From positions 1 through 6,096 of the forward strand of contig JASHRY010000413.1 of the NCBI GenBank assembly GCA_030037105.1: 6,096 nt of DNA. The letters are read 5' to 3'. Origin of the DNA: Xanthobacteraceae bacterium. Its GTDB lineage: Bacteria > Pseudomonadota > Alphaproteobacteria > Rhizobiales > Xanthobacteraceae. Under the pieces are notes generated by a model, which was given only the letters and a program-made list of their open reading frames with translations, searched no databases and was not told the DNA's origin. A program made the translations under genes and the position numbers. Of the stretch, positions 1 through 5,052 are shown one piece after another. The number at the start of each line of letters is the position of its first letter. Within the stretch, counting starts at the first letter, position 1.

Positions 1-24
1 GGGCGCATGTGGGCGGGCATATAG
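1..24 (+). CDS. glcE: Glycolate oxidase FAD-binding subunit GlcE, last seven codons (partial)
   Basis: Reading from base 1 in frame, the window opens with codons for G-R-M-W-A-G-I and a TAG stop at 22-24. An ending of the form GRM-(Y/W)-A-G is what FAD-linked glycolate oxidase subunits (after an NPGRM-like motif) usually carry, and the next gene two bases on is glcF, the normal partner in glcDEF operons. Seven residues alone prove little, so the call rests mainly on the glcF context. GlcE would be the second flavin-domain subunit of the glycolate oxidase complex. The rest of the gene lies left of the window. The likely glcF ribosome binding region lies within these last codons, so the two genes are probably translationally coupled. 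Confidence 0.7.
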   Translation, partial: GRMWAGI

Positions 25-26
25 CC

Positions 27-1355
27 ATGCAGACCAACTTTACTCTTGCGCAGCTCGCCGACCCCGACATCGCGGAATCGGAAAAAATTCTGCGCGCCTG
101 CGTGCACTGCGGCTTCTGTACCGCCACCTGCCCGACCTACGTGCTCGACGGCAACGAGCTCGATTCGCCGCGCGGGCGCATCTACCTCATCAAGGACATG
201 CTGGAGACCGATCGGCCGGCCACGACCGAGGTCGCCCGCCATATCGATCGCTGCCTGTCCTGCCTCGCCTGCATGACGACGTGTCCGTCCGGGGTGCACT
301 ACATGCACCTCGTCGATCATGCCCGGGTCCGCATCGAGGACACCTATCGGCGGCCGCTCACGGAGCGCCTGCTGCGCGCGACGCTCGCCAAGGTGATGCC
401 CTATCCGCGGCGTTTCGGGCTTGCGCTCATTGCGGCGCTGGCCGCAAAGCCGTTAGCCCCGCTGTTGGCGGCGCTCGGGCTCAAGCGGCTCGCCGCCATC
501 CTGCACCTTGCCCCCCGCCGCCTGCCGCATCGTCCCCGCGCGCCGCAGACCTTCCCTGCCGTCGGCGATCGCAAAGGCCGCGTGGCGCTGCTCTCAGGTT
601 GCGTCAACGACGTGCTGGCGCCGCAGATCAACGCCGCCGCGATCCGCGTGCTCACCCGCCACGGCATCGAGGTCGTGCTGGCCGAAGGCGCCGGCTGTTG
701 CGGCTCGCTCGTCCATCACCTGGGCCGCGAGCGGGAGGCGCTCGCCCAGGCGCGCGCCAATATCGACGCCTGGACCGCGACCGCGGGCCTCGACGCGATC
801 CTCATCACCGCTTCGGGTTGCGGCACCACGGTGAAGGATTACGGCTTCATGCTGCGCACCGATCCGGCCTATGCCAAACGCGCCGCGCGGGTTGCAAGCC
901 TCGCCAAGGATATCGCCGAATATCTTGCCGGGCTGCCGCTCAAGCCCGATCAGAATGCCCCCGGGCTCGCCGTCGCCTATCACTCGGCCTGCTCGCTGCA
1001 GCACGGGCAGCGCGTGACGCGACAGCCGAAGGAGTTACTGGCTAGGCTGGGCTTCGCGGTCAAAGACGTGCCGGATGGTCATCTATGCTGCGGCTCCGCC
1101 GGCACGTACAATATTCTGCAGCCCGACATCGCAAGGAGGTTGCGCGATCGCAAAGTCGGGACTATCGAGGGATTGCGACCTGACGTCATCGCGGCGGGCA
1201 ACATCGGCTGCATGACGCAGATCGCAGCGGGCACGGAGTTGCCAGCCGTCCACACCGTCGAGTTGATCGATTGGGCGACGGGGGGGCCGTGTCCGCCAAC
1301 GCTGCGCGAGTATGGAGCGCATGCGGCGTTACGCCCGCACGTGGCAGCGGGTTGA
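27..1355 (+). CDS. glcF: Glycolate oxidase iron-sulfur subunit GlcF
   Basis: GlcF is the iron-sulfur subunit of the GlcDEF glycolate oxidase, which oxidises glycolate to glyoxylate and passes electrons towards the respiratory chain at the inner face of the cytoplasmic membrane. The 442-residue product has two ferredoxin-type CxxCxxCxxxCP motifs (Cys 25/28/31/35 and 76/79/82/86), each suited to a [4Fe-4S] cluster. Two CCG (cysteine-rich) domains follow, with Cys192, the CCG at 224-226 and Cys265, then Cys322, the CCG at 354-356 and Cys395. A hydrophobic Ala/Leu stretch at about 131-160 links the halves and may lie against the membrane. I chose the ATG at 27 over the in-frame GTG at 9 because MQTNFxLAQLADPDIA is the typical GlcF N-terminus and because 27 follows the glcE stop by two bases. 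E. coli GlcF is slightly shorter (about 407 residues). All expected cysteines are present, so the protein should be functional. Confidence 0.95.
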   Translation: MQTNFTLAQLADPDIAESEKILRACVHCGFCTATCPTYVLDGNELDSPRGRIYLIKDMLETDRPATTEVARHIDRCLSCLACMTTCPSGVHYMHLVDHARVRIEDTYRRPLTERLLRATLAKVMPYPRRFGLALIAALAAKPLAPLLAALGLKRLAAILHLAPRRLPHRPRAPQTFPAVGDRKGRVALLSGCVNDVLAPQINAAAIRVLTRHGIEVVLAEGAGCCGSLVHHLGREREALAQARANIDAWTATAGLDAILITASGCGTTVKDYGFMLRTDPAYAKRAARVASLAKDIAEYLAGLPLKPDQNAPGLAVAYHSACSLQHGQRVTRQPKELLARLGFAVKDVPDGHLCCGSAGTYNILQPDIARRLRDRKVGTIEGLRPDVIAAGNIGCMTQIAAGTELPAVHTVELIDWATGGPCPPTLREYGAHAALRPHVAAG

Positions 1356-1389
1356 GCGGGCTGAGCGGGGAGCTCGGTCGTGGCGTGAA

Positions 1390-1413
1390 CTTGGTCTCCC
1401 AGTGGAGACCGAG
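1390..1413 (+). terminator. Stem-loop, probable terminator of the glc operon
   Basis: Arms 1390-1399 and 1404-1413 can form a 10-bp stem (one G-U pair at 1392/1411) closed by a four-base loop CAGT. The core GGTCTCC/GGAGACC is a perfect match. It starts 35 bases after the glcF stop and ends well before the next ribosome binding site. A TTTT run starts at 1421, eight bases after the stem, which is further than in a textbook intrinsic terminator. It could therefore be a Rho-dependent or processing-type 3' end, or a structured leader of the next gene. Confidence 0.45.
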
Positions 1414-1435
1414 GGGATGCTTTTCTCCTAGTTTG

Positions 1436-1451
1436 GATCGGGAGGACGATC
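1436..1451 (+). promoter_or_regulatory. Shine-Dalgarno framed by a 5-bp inverted repeat
   Basis: The purine-rich GGAGGA (1441-1446) lies five bases before the ATG at 1452 and is a strong ribosome binding site. It is flanked exactly by GATCG (1436-1440) and CGATC (1447-1451), a perfect inverted repeat, so the Shine-Dalgarno would form the six-base loop of a small hairpin that ends right at the start codon. The sequence is certain; a regulatory role is inference. A loop position would leave the site exposed and fix the start for the basic protein downstream. Confidence 0.5.
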
Positions 1452-1694
1452 ATGGTGAAGAAGGCAAAGGCGAAGAAGAAATCTACCAAGAGCAAGAGGA
1501 AGGCTGCTCCGGCGCGCAGGAAGAAAAGGACGGTGAAAGCGGCGGCGAAGAAATCGACGCGGAAGGCGACGAAGAAGACGGCTCCGAAGCGCAAGGCGCC
1601 GGCGAGGAAGCCTGCCCCGGCCCCCGCGGTTGAACCGGCTCCGGCCTGGTCGCCGGCTCCCATGGGTTCCCCTTCGGGCGAAAGCGAAGTCTAG
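1452..1694 (+). CDS. Lys/Ala/Pro-rich histone H1-like small basic protein
   Basis: The 80-residue product is extremely basic: 27 of the first 53 residues are Lys or Arg, with no acidic residue before Glu61. Residues 1-53 are low-complexity KKxxKK / RKA / AKK repeats like the C-terminal tail of eukaryotic histone H1 and bacterial H1-like proteins (AlgP, Hc1/Hc2 style). Residues 54-70 form a Pro-Ala linker (PAPAPAVEPAPAWSPAP) and the last ten are Gly/Ser/Glu-rich. No folded domain, signal peptide or membrane segment is visible, so it is probably disordered and binds DNA or RNA in the cytoplasm through charge. The GGAGGA site five bases upstream supports the start and the reality of the gene. 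It stands alone between the glc operon and a reductase gene. Its lysine-rich AAG codons create a long acidic shadow frame that is not a gene. No named family can be assigned safely. Confidence 0.75.
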   Translation: MVKKAKAKKKSTKSKRKAAPARRKKRTVKAAAKKSTRKATKKTAPKRKAPARKPAPAPAVEPAPAWSPAPMGSPSGESEV

Positions 1695-1832
1695 CGCCTG
1701 TCCGCCCGGCTGAAGCGGGCAATGCGGCCGCGCAAGCGGAACGGCGCGCAAAGCCGCAAATGCTTCGGTCGCCGCCGGCTATACGCATCGCGGTGTTCGG
1801 CTTCGCGCCGGCACCGCGTTTCTGCGCTCGAT

Positions 1833-1844
1833 CAGATCGATCTG
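1833..1844. promoter_or_regulatory. Perfect 12-bp palindrome, possible operator
   Basis: CAGATCGATCTG reads the same on both strands and lies 108 bases before the reductase start codon. A symmetric site of this size upstream of a gene could bind a dimeric regulator. GATC-type palindromes also arise by chance in this kind of DNA, so the call is tentative and no regulator is encoded nearby. Confidence 0.25.
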
Positions 1845-1892
1845 CATTGCATCGACTTCGCTGCGCTCATAGCATTGCCTGAAGCGGACCGG

Positions 1893-1930
1893 CCGCGAGC
1901 GATCGCGGTTGGGGCCGGCACTGGCCGGCC
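1893..1930 (+). promoter_or_regulatory. Two tandem hairpins just upstream of the reductase ribosome binding site
   Basis: CCGCGA (1893-1898) pairs with TCGCGG (1903-1908) around a GCGA loop, which fits the stable GNRA tetraloop type. GGCCGG (1913-1918) pairs with CCGGCC (1925-1930) around a six-base loop. Both stems are perfect, and the second ends ten bases before the GGAGGT Shine-Dalgarno at 1941-1946. If transcribed they would give the reductase mRNA a structured leader. High GC content makes short stems frequent, so function is uncertain. Confidence 0.3.
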
Positions 1931-1951
1931 GTTCCGCTGCGGAGGTGCGCG

Positions 1952-3022
1952 ATGGCGCTCACTTACAACATCCTGATCCTGGGCGCGTCCTATGGCTCGC
2001 TGCTCGCTTCCAAGCTTTTGTTCGGCGGGCACCGCGTCAGGCTGGTCTGCCTGCCGGCGGAGGCCGATCTCATCAATGCCGAGGGGTTTCGCGTGCGCCT
2101 GCCGGTGCGGGGCCGCGCCGCCCCGGTCGAACTCGATTCGCGCGAGCTGCCGGGTCGGGTGAGCGCCGGTGGCGCCGCCGGTATCGATCCCAAGGACTAC
2201 GATCTTGTCGCTCTCGCCATGCAAGAGCCGCAATATCGCGTGCCCGCCGTGCGCGAATTGCTCGACAGCGTGGCGCGGGCCAAGGTGCCGTGCATGTCGA
2301 TCATGAACATGCCGCCGCTCGCCTATTTGCGGCGTATTCCGGGCCTCGATACCGACGCGCTGCGGCCGGCCTATACCGATGCCAGCGTCTGGAACGGGTT
2401 CGATCCGGCCGTGATCACGCTGTGCAGTCCGGATCCGCAGGCGATCAGGCCGCCGGAAGAGAAGGTCAACGTCCTCAATGTGACGCTGCCGACCAATTTC
2501 AAGGTTGCGCGTTTTCCGTCGCCAGCTCACACCGCGCTCCTGCGTCGGTTGCAGGACGAGATCGAGGCGATTCGATTCGATACGCCGGAAGGCAGGATCG
2601 AACTGCCGGTGAAGCTCAAGGTGCACGAATCGGTCTTCGTGCCGCTGGCCAAATGGGCGATGCTGCTCACCGGCAATTATCGCTGCGTGACCGCCGACGG
2701 CACCATCACCATTCAGGAGGCGGTCCATCGCGACGTCGAAGCGTCGCGCTCTGTCTATGATTTCGTCGTCGATCTCTGCGTGAAGCTCGGCGCCGCGCGC
2801 GCGGATTTGGTGCCGTTCGAGAAGTACGCCGCAGCGGCGCAGTCGCTGACGCGGCCATCCTCGGCGGCGCGCGCGCTTGCAAACGGCGCGCCTTTCATCG
2901 AGCGGGCCGATAAGCTCGTGCAGCTCGTTGCCGTACAGAAGGGCTTGCGCAATCCGGTGATCGACGCGATGGTGGCGCTGATCGACCGACGGCTCGAGGC
3001 CAATCGCAAGAAGGTGGCGTAA
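1952..3022 (+). CDS. Divergent ketopantoate reductase-like (PanE/ApbA fold) oxidoreductase
   Basis: This 356-residue protein has the two-domain plan of ketopantoate reductase, an NADPH-dependent 2-keto acid reductase. An N-terminal Rossmann strand and loop (NILILGASYGSLLASKLL, residues 6-23) are followed by the linker Asn119 (IMNMPP), which matches the substrate-binding Asn of PanE (HNGMG). The helical C-terminal domain has Lys234 and Asn242, spaced like catalytic Lys176 and Asn184 of E. coli PanE, and Glu317 (FIERAD) where PanE has a conserved Glu. Two things differ. The nucleotide loop is GASYG rather than GxGxxG, one residue shorter, and the PanE Asn at Lys+4 is Leu238. At 356 residues it is longer than typical PanE (about 300). 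No pantothenate gene is nearby. The real substrate may therefore be another 2-oxo acid or an opine-like compound; the fold is likely, the reaction unproven. GGAGGT at 1941-1946, five bases before the ATG, fixes the start. The protein should be cytoplasmic. Confidence 0.8.
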   Translation: MALTYNILILGASYGSLLASKLLFGGHRVRLVCLPAEADLINAEGFRVRLPVRGRAAPVELDSRELPGRVSAGGAAGIDPKDYDLVALAMQEPQYRVPAVRELLDSVARAKVPCMSIMNMPPLAYLRRIPGLDTDALRPAYTDASVWNGFDPAVITLCSPDPQAIRPPEEKVNVLNVTLPTNFKVARFPSPAHTALLRRLQDEIEAIRFDTPEGRIELPVKLKVHESVFVPLAKWAMLLTGNYRCVTADGTITIQEAVHRDVEASRSVYDFVVDLCVKLGAARADLVPFEKYAAAAQSLTRPSSAARALANGAPFIERADKLVQLVAVQKGLRNPVIDAMVALIDRRLEANRKKVA

Positions 3023-3034
3023 GCGGGCGCGCCT

Positions 3035-3316
3035 TTATTCGACCTCGACGTCCTCCCAGAATCCGAACCTATCCGCCACCAGCGCCATTTCCGGCCGCGG
3101 CTCTTCGTATGACCAGGCGGCGCGGGTATGACGTTTGCCGTCGACGACGACGTCGTAGAACTGGACGCCGTGCGGACAGGCCCGGTCTTCTTCGGTCTTG
3201 TCGGCCTTTTCGAGCCGATCCATGCGCACGGCCGCGCGCGGAAAATAATGATAGCCGGCACACGCGACAATGTCGTCGCTCTGTGCGATCACCTGTCCGT
3301 CGACACTCGCCTTCAT
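3035..3316 (-). CDS. DUF427 domain-containing protein
   Basis: The 93-residue product is a single DUF427 domain (Pfam PF04248). Family landmarks are an N-terminal KASVDGQVIAQSDD strand pair, the YHYFP motif (22-26) followed by AVRMDRL, a Cys-Pro (47-48) before a YDVVVDGK strand (54-61), the AAWSYEEPRPE segment (66-76) and a C-terminal FWEDVEVE end. Its length is normal for stand-alone members. The family forms small all-beta cytoplasmic proteins whose biochemical role is not established. The start is supported by GGAGGT on the minus strand (3323-3328 in plus coordinates), six bases before the ATG. The gene converges on the reductase gene with only 12 bases between the two stop codons, so their transcripts probably overlap at the 3' ends. 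A large palindromic repeat lies about 70 bases upstream of its start. Confidence 0.9.
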   Translation of the reverse strand: MKASVDGQVIAQSDDIVACAGYHYFPRAAVRMDRLEKADKTEEDRACPHGVQFYDVVVDGKRHTRAAWSYEEPRPEMALVADRFGFWEDVEVE

Positions 3317-3385
3317 AGTATGACCTCCGCTGACGTCGGCATCCGCGTCTTTGCGCTTGCTGGAGCAATATCCGGCCGAATTGAC

Positions 3386-3484
3386 CCGTCATCGCGAGCG
3401 CAGCGAAGCGATCTAGGGGGGACGGCAGCTCCGAATGCTGGATTGCTTCGTCGCGTTACCCTAAAGGACTCCGCGCAATGACGG
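3386..3484. repeat. Palindromic intergenic repeat (REP/MITE-like, about 99 bp)
   Basis: The two ends are inverted copies: CCGTCATCGCG from 3386 and CGCGCAATGACGG ending at 3484. Inside them, CAGCGAAGCGATCTAG (3401-3416) is matched by the complement of CTGGATTGCTTCG (3438-3450), with only transition-type differences. This arrangement (CGTCATTGCGAG...GCGAAGC-AATCCAG, spacer, CTGGATTGCTTCG...CGCAATGACG) is a dispersed palindromic repeat common between genes in Bradyrhizobium-like genomes. The right arm is imperfect: TTACCCTAAAGGACT (3456-3470) has no good partner in the left arm. Such elements carry no genes and may be mobilised by a transposase acting in trans. It could also form a strong hairpin in RNA between the divergent DUF427 and porin genes. 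Confidence 0.75.
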
Positions 3485-3523
3485 CATGGATTCAATCTGA
3501 TTGGGTCAAGCTCTAGTTTAACG

Positions 3524-3552
3524 ACGTGGATGCCTGGCGCAAGGCCGGGCAG
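3524..3552. repeat. Possible remnant of a second dispersed repeat, with hairpin
   Basis: ACGTGGATGCC followed by TGGCGCAAGGCCGGGCA resembles a degraded version of a common Hyphomicrobiales intergenic repeat of the form ACGTGGATG-GCCGGGACAAG-CCCGGCCAT. Within it, TGCCTGG (3531-3537) pairs with CCGGGCA (3545-3551), with one G-U pair and a seven-base loop. It lies only 40 bases from the larger palindromic element. The resemblance is from memory and needs a genome search. Confidence 0.35.
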
Positions 3553-3620
3553 AAGCGTCGGTGCCGTTGAACGTGGGTGCGGGGAACCATCTTGGAATAT
3601 TGGAAGACGATGCGGGACCG

Positions 3621-3646
3621 GGGCTCAAATCGATCGAATTGATCCC
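3621..3646. promoter_or_regulatory. 26-bp imperfect dyad, possible operator
   Basis: GGGCTCAAATCG-A then T-CGAATTGATCCC form a dyad centred between 3633 and 3634, with 11 of 13 positions symmetric (mismatches at 3624/3643 and 3629/3638). There is no loop, so as DNA it suits a dimeric regulator better than an RNA hairpin. It lies about 350 bases before the porin start and about 300 bases upstream of the DUF427 start, in the divergent spacer. No regulator gene is adjacent, so the target and protein are unknown. Confidence 0.3.
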
Positions 3647-3793
3647 ACCGCGCATAGCTTCTGGCTTGAGTGTAGCCGACGCGCCACACTCGTTTTGATT
3701 CTATGAGAATGCATAAAAAGGCGGCATTTGCTGCATGTTTCGTCTTGGCGAAGCGGCGCGGCTCCATAAAAATTCATTGTTAGCTCACGCCCG

Positions 3794-3813
3794 CGAACTC
3801 GCGAACGAGTTCG
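3794..3813. repeat. Perfect 8-bp hairpin with CGAA loop
   Basis: CGAACTCG (3794-3801) and CGAGTTCG (3806-3813) are exact inverted copies around a four-base CGAA loop. It lies in otherwise A/T-richer spacer DNA, 180 bases before the porin start. It could be part of a structured 5' leader or of a small RNA. The following bases contain AAAAA (3823-3827), not a T-run, so it is not an obvious plus-strand terminator. On the minus strand the stem has no T-run directly after it either. Confidence 0.35.
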
Positions 3814-3993
3814 GACGGTGTCAAAAAGCCGAGTAGGGGCATGGAAGGACATGGTGCCTTTTATGACCGCTCCTGCCTCCGACCCCATGTCTCTATGGTT
3901 TTTATATTCCGTAACGGGTCGGTCCCACTCGATTCCATATGCATCCGACGCAATCTTTCTTTTTGATTCTCACGACCGCCAAGGGGGCAAGTC

Positions 3994-4974
3994 ATGAAGA
4001 GAATGGCTTTTTTGTTGCTTGTCGCCGCCAGTCTGGCTTCGTCCTCCGCGATTGCGGCCGATATGGCGGTCAAGGCGCCGCCGCCGCCGCCACCGCCGCC
4101 CTCGCCATGGGATATCGCGATCACCGGCGCCTTGATGACGGACTACAATTTCCGCGGCATCACGCAGTCGAACCACCGGCCGTCGACGCAGTTCGGCGTG
4201 GAGCCGCGCTACAACTTCAGCAAAGACTGGCAAGGCTATTTCGGAGTCTCCGGCGAGAGCATCGATTTCCCCAACCGTGCCGCCGCCGAGATCGATCTGT
4301 ACGGCGGCGTTCGTCCGACCTTCGACAAGCTCGGGCTCGATTTCGGCGTCTGGTACTACCTTTATCCGGACGGCCAGTGCTTCAACACGACGGTCCTCTG
4401 CAGCAGCCTCGGCGGCGCCCCGGCGACGGCGATCGGTTTGCCGAACGGCAACACGATCAAGGAGGACCTGAGCTTCGTTGAAGGATACGGCAAGGCCACC
4501 TACACGGTGAACGACAATTTCAATTTCGGCGGCAGCATTTGGGGCTCACCGTCGGTGCTCAATTCGGGCGCGCCCGGCATCTACTACACGGGCAACGTGA
4601 CGCTCATCGCGCCGTCGACGTTGCTGCCGAACGGCATCGGCGCTTCCATTTCGGCCGATATCGGCTGGTGGCAGCTCGGCACGACCGACGCGTTCTACGG
4701 GACACCGGCCTTTCCCGGCGGCGTTCCCCTGCCGAGCTATTTGAACTGGGACGCCGGCCTCTCGTTCACCTGGAAGATATTCACGCTCGACCTGCGCTAC
4801 TATCAGACCAACCTGACCAAGGCGCAGTGCAACGTTTTCACCGGCGACCAGACGGCGGCGTTCTCGGCGGGGGCCGTCACGGCCATCAACCCCACGGGCA
4901 ACGCCTCCGACTGGTGCGGTGCGGACTTCGTCGCCAAGCTTTCGATCGCGACCTCGCTCAACGCGCTCAAATAG
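3994..4974 (+). CDS. TorF-family putative outer-membrane porin
   Basis: The 326-residue product starts with a clear Sec signal peptide: MKRM, a hydrophobic core at about 5-16, then SSSAIA with cleavage most likely after Ala21. The mature end ADMAVKA runs into eight prolines (29-36), like many Bradyrhizobiaceae outer-membrane proteins. From residue 40 the pattern ITGALMTDYNFRGITQSNHRPSTQ matches the N-terminal strand signature of the TorF putative porin family (TIGR02001 / Gcw_chp), and alternating aromatic strands continue to the end. It is probably a beta-barrel in the outer membrane that passes small solutes; the substrate is unknown. Unusual points are four cysteines (129, 136, 279, 308) that could form disulfides in loops, and an ending in ...SLNALK rather than the aromatic residue typical of barrels. 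AAGGGGGC at 3981-3988 is a fair ribosome binding site before the ATG. It faces the ABC transporter gene tail to tail. Confidence 0.85.
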   Translation: MKRMAFLLLVAASLASSSAIAADMAVKAPPPPPPPPSPWDIAITGALMTDYNFRGITQSNHRPSTQFGVEPRYNFSKDWQGYFGVSGESIDFPNRAAAEIDLYGGVRPTFDKLGLDFGVWYYLYPDGQCFNTTVLCSSLGGAPATAIGLPNGNTIKEDLSFVEGYGKATYTVNDNFNFGGSIWGSPSVLNSGAPGIYYTGNVTLIAPSTLLPNGIGASISADIGWWQLGTTDAFYGTPAFPGGVPLPSYLNWDAGLSFTWKIFTLDLRYYQTNLTKAQCNVFTGDQTAAFSAGAVTAINPTGNASDWCGADFVAKLSIATSLNALK

Positions 4975-5010
4975 AGCCGGTGAACCGAACGGGAATTGCG
5001 GTCGGCGGGC

Positions 5011-5033
5011 CGGCGGCGGCGATGCCGCCGCCG
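5011..5033. terminator. GC-rich stem-loop between convergent genes, possible bidirectional terminator
   Basis: CGGCGGCGGC (5011-5020) and GCCGCCGCCG (5024-5033) form a perfect 10-bp stem around GAT. It sits in the 78-base space between the stops of the porin gene (plus) and the ABC transporter gene (minus), where a shared terminator is expected. There is no T-run on either side, so termination may need Rho or other factors, or the stem may just protect the 3' ends. Confidence 0.45.
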
Positions 5034-5052
5034 CTTGCTGCCGGGCCGCCCA

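Larger units (their letters stand above)
1695..1951. other. Gene-free spacer with small dyads
   Basis: No convincing gene lies in these 257 bases; open frames here lack a ribosome binding site and resemble nothing I know. A 5-bp hairpin (GCCCG 1704-1708 / CGGGC 1716-1720) follows the histone-like gene and could help end its transcript, but it has no T-run. The words CTGCGCTC (1822 and 1861) and GCATTGC (1844 and 1872) each occur twice. A perfect 12-bp palindrome and two tandem hairpins, listed separately, fill the right half. The promoter of the reductase gene probably lies here, but I cannot place a convincing -35/-10 pair. Confidence 0.6.
3485..3993. other. Long gene-free spacer upstream of the porin gene
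   Basis: I see no credible gene here. The short open frames on either strand lack ribosome binding sites, and their translations look random. The base composition is visibly richer in A/T than the coding regions, with patches such as CATAAAAAGG (3712-3721), CCATAAAAATTC (3764-3775), TTTTTATATTCC (3899-3910) and TCTTTCTTTTTG (3954-3965). The porin promoter should be in this stretch. TATATT at 3903-3908 resembles a -10 box, but no good -35 lies 16-18 bases before it. Separate dyads at 3531-3551, 3621-3646 and 3794-3813 are listed on their own. Confidence 0.6.

Noticed and set aside
9..26. In-frame GTG at 9 as the glcF start
   Set aside because: It would overlap the glcE end and add six residues not typical of GlcF; the ATG at 27 gives the family N-terminus.
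1271..1633. Plus-strand 120-residue open frame with long Glu/Asp/Gly-rich stretch over the histone-like gene
   Set aside because: It is the frame-shifted reading of the lysine AAG codons of the basic protein; it starts inside glcF and has no ribosome binding site.
1832..2728. Minus-strand 298-residue open frame opposite the reductase gene
   Set aside because: It is an antisense reading of GC-rich coding sequence. The plus-strand frame has a strong Shine-Dalgarno and recognisable fold motifs.
3513..3767. Minus-strand 84-residue open frame in the long spacer
   Set aside because: Its translation resembles no known family, it lacks a ribosome binding site, and its codon use does not show the G/C third-position bias of the real genes.
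3838..3862. GGCA...TGCC hairpin followed by TTTT as an intrinsic terminator
   Set aside because: The stem has only four Watson-Crick pairs with a large loop, which is too weak to call.
3903..3908. TATATT as a sigma-70 -10 box for the porin gene
   Set aside because: No acceptable -35 hexamer lies 16-18 bases upstream, so the promoter cannot be placed with confidence.
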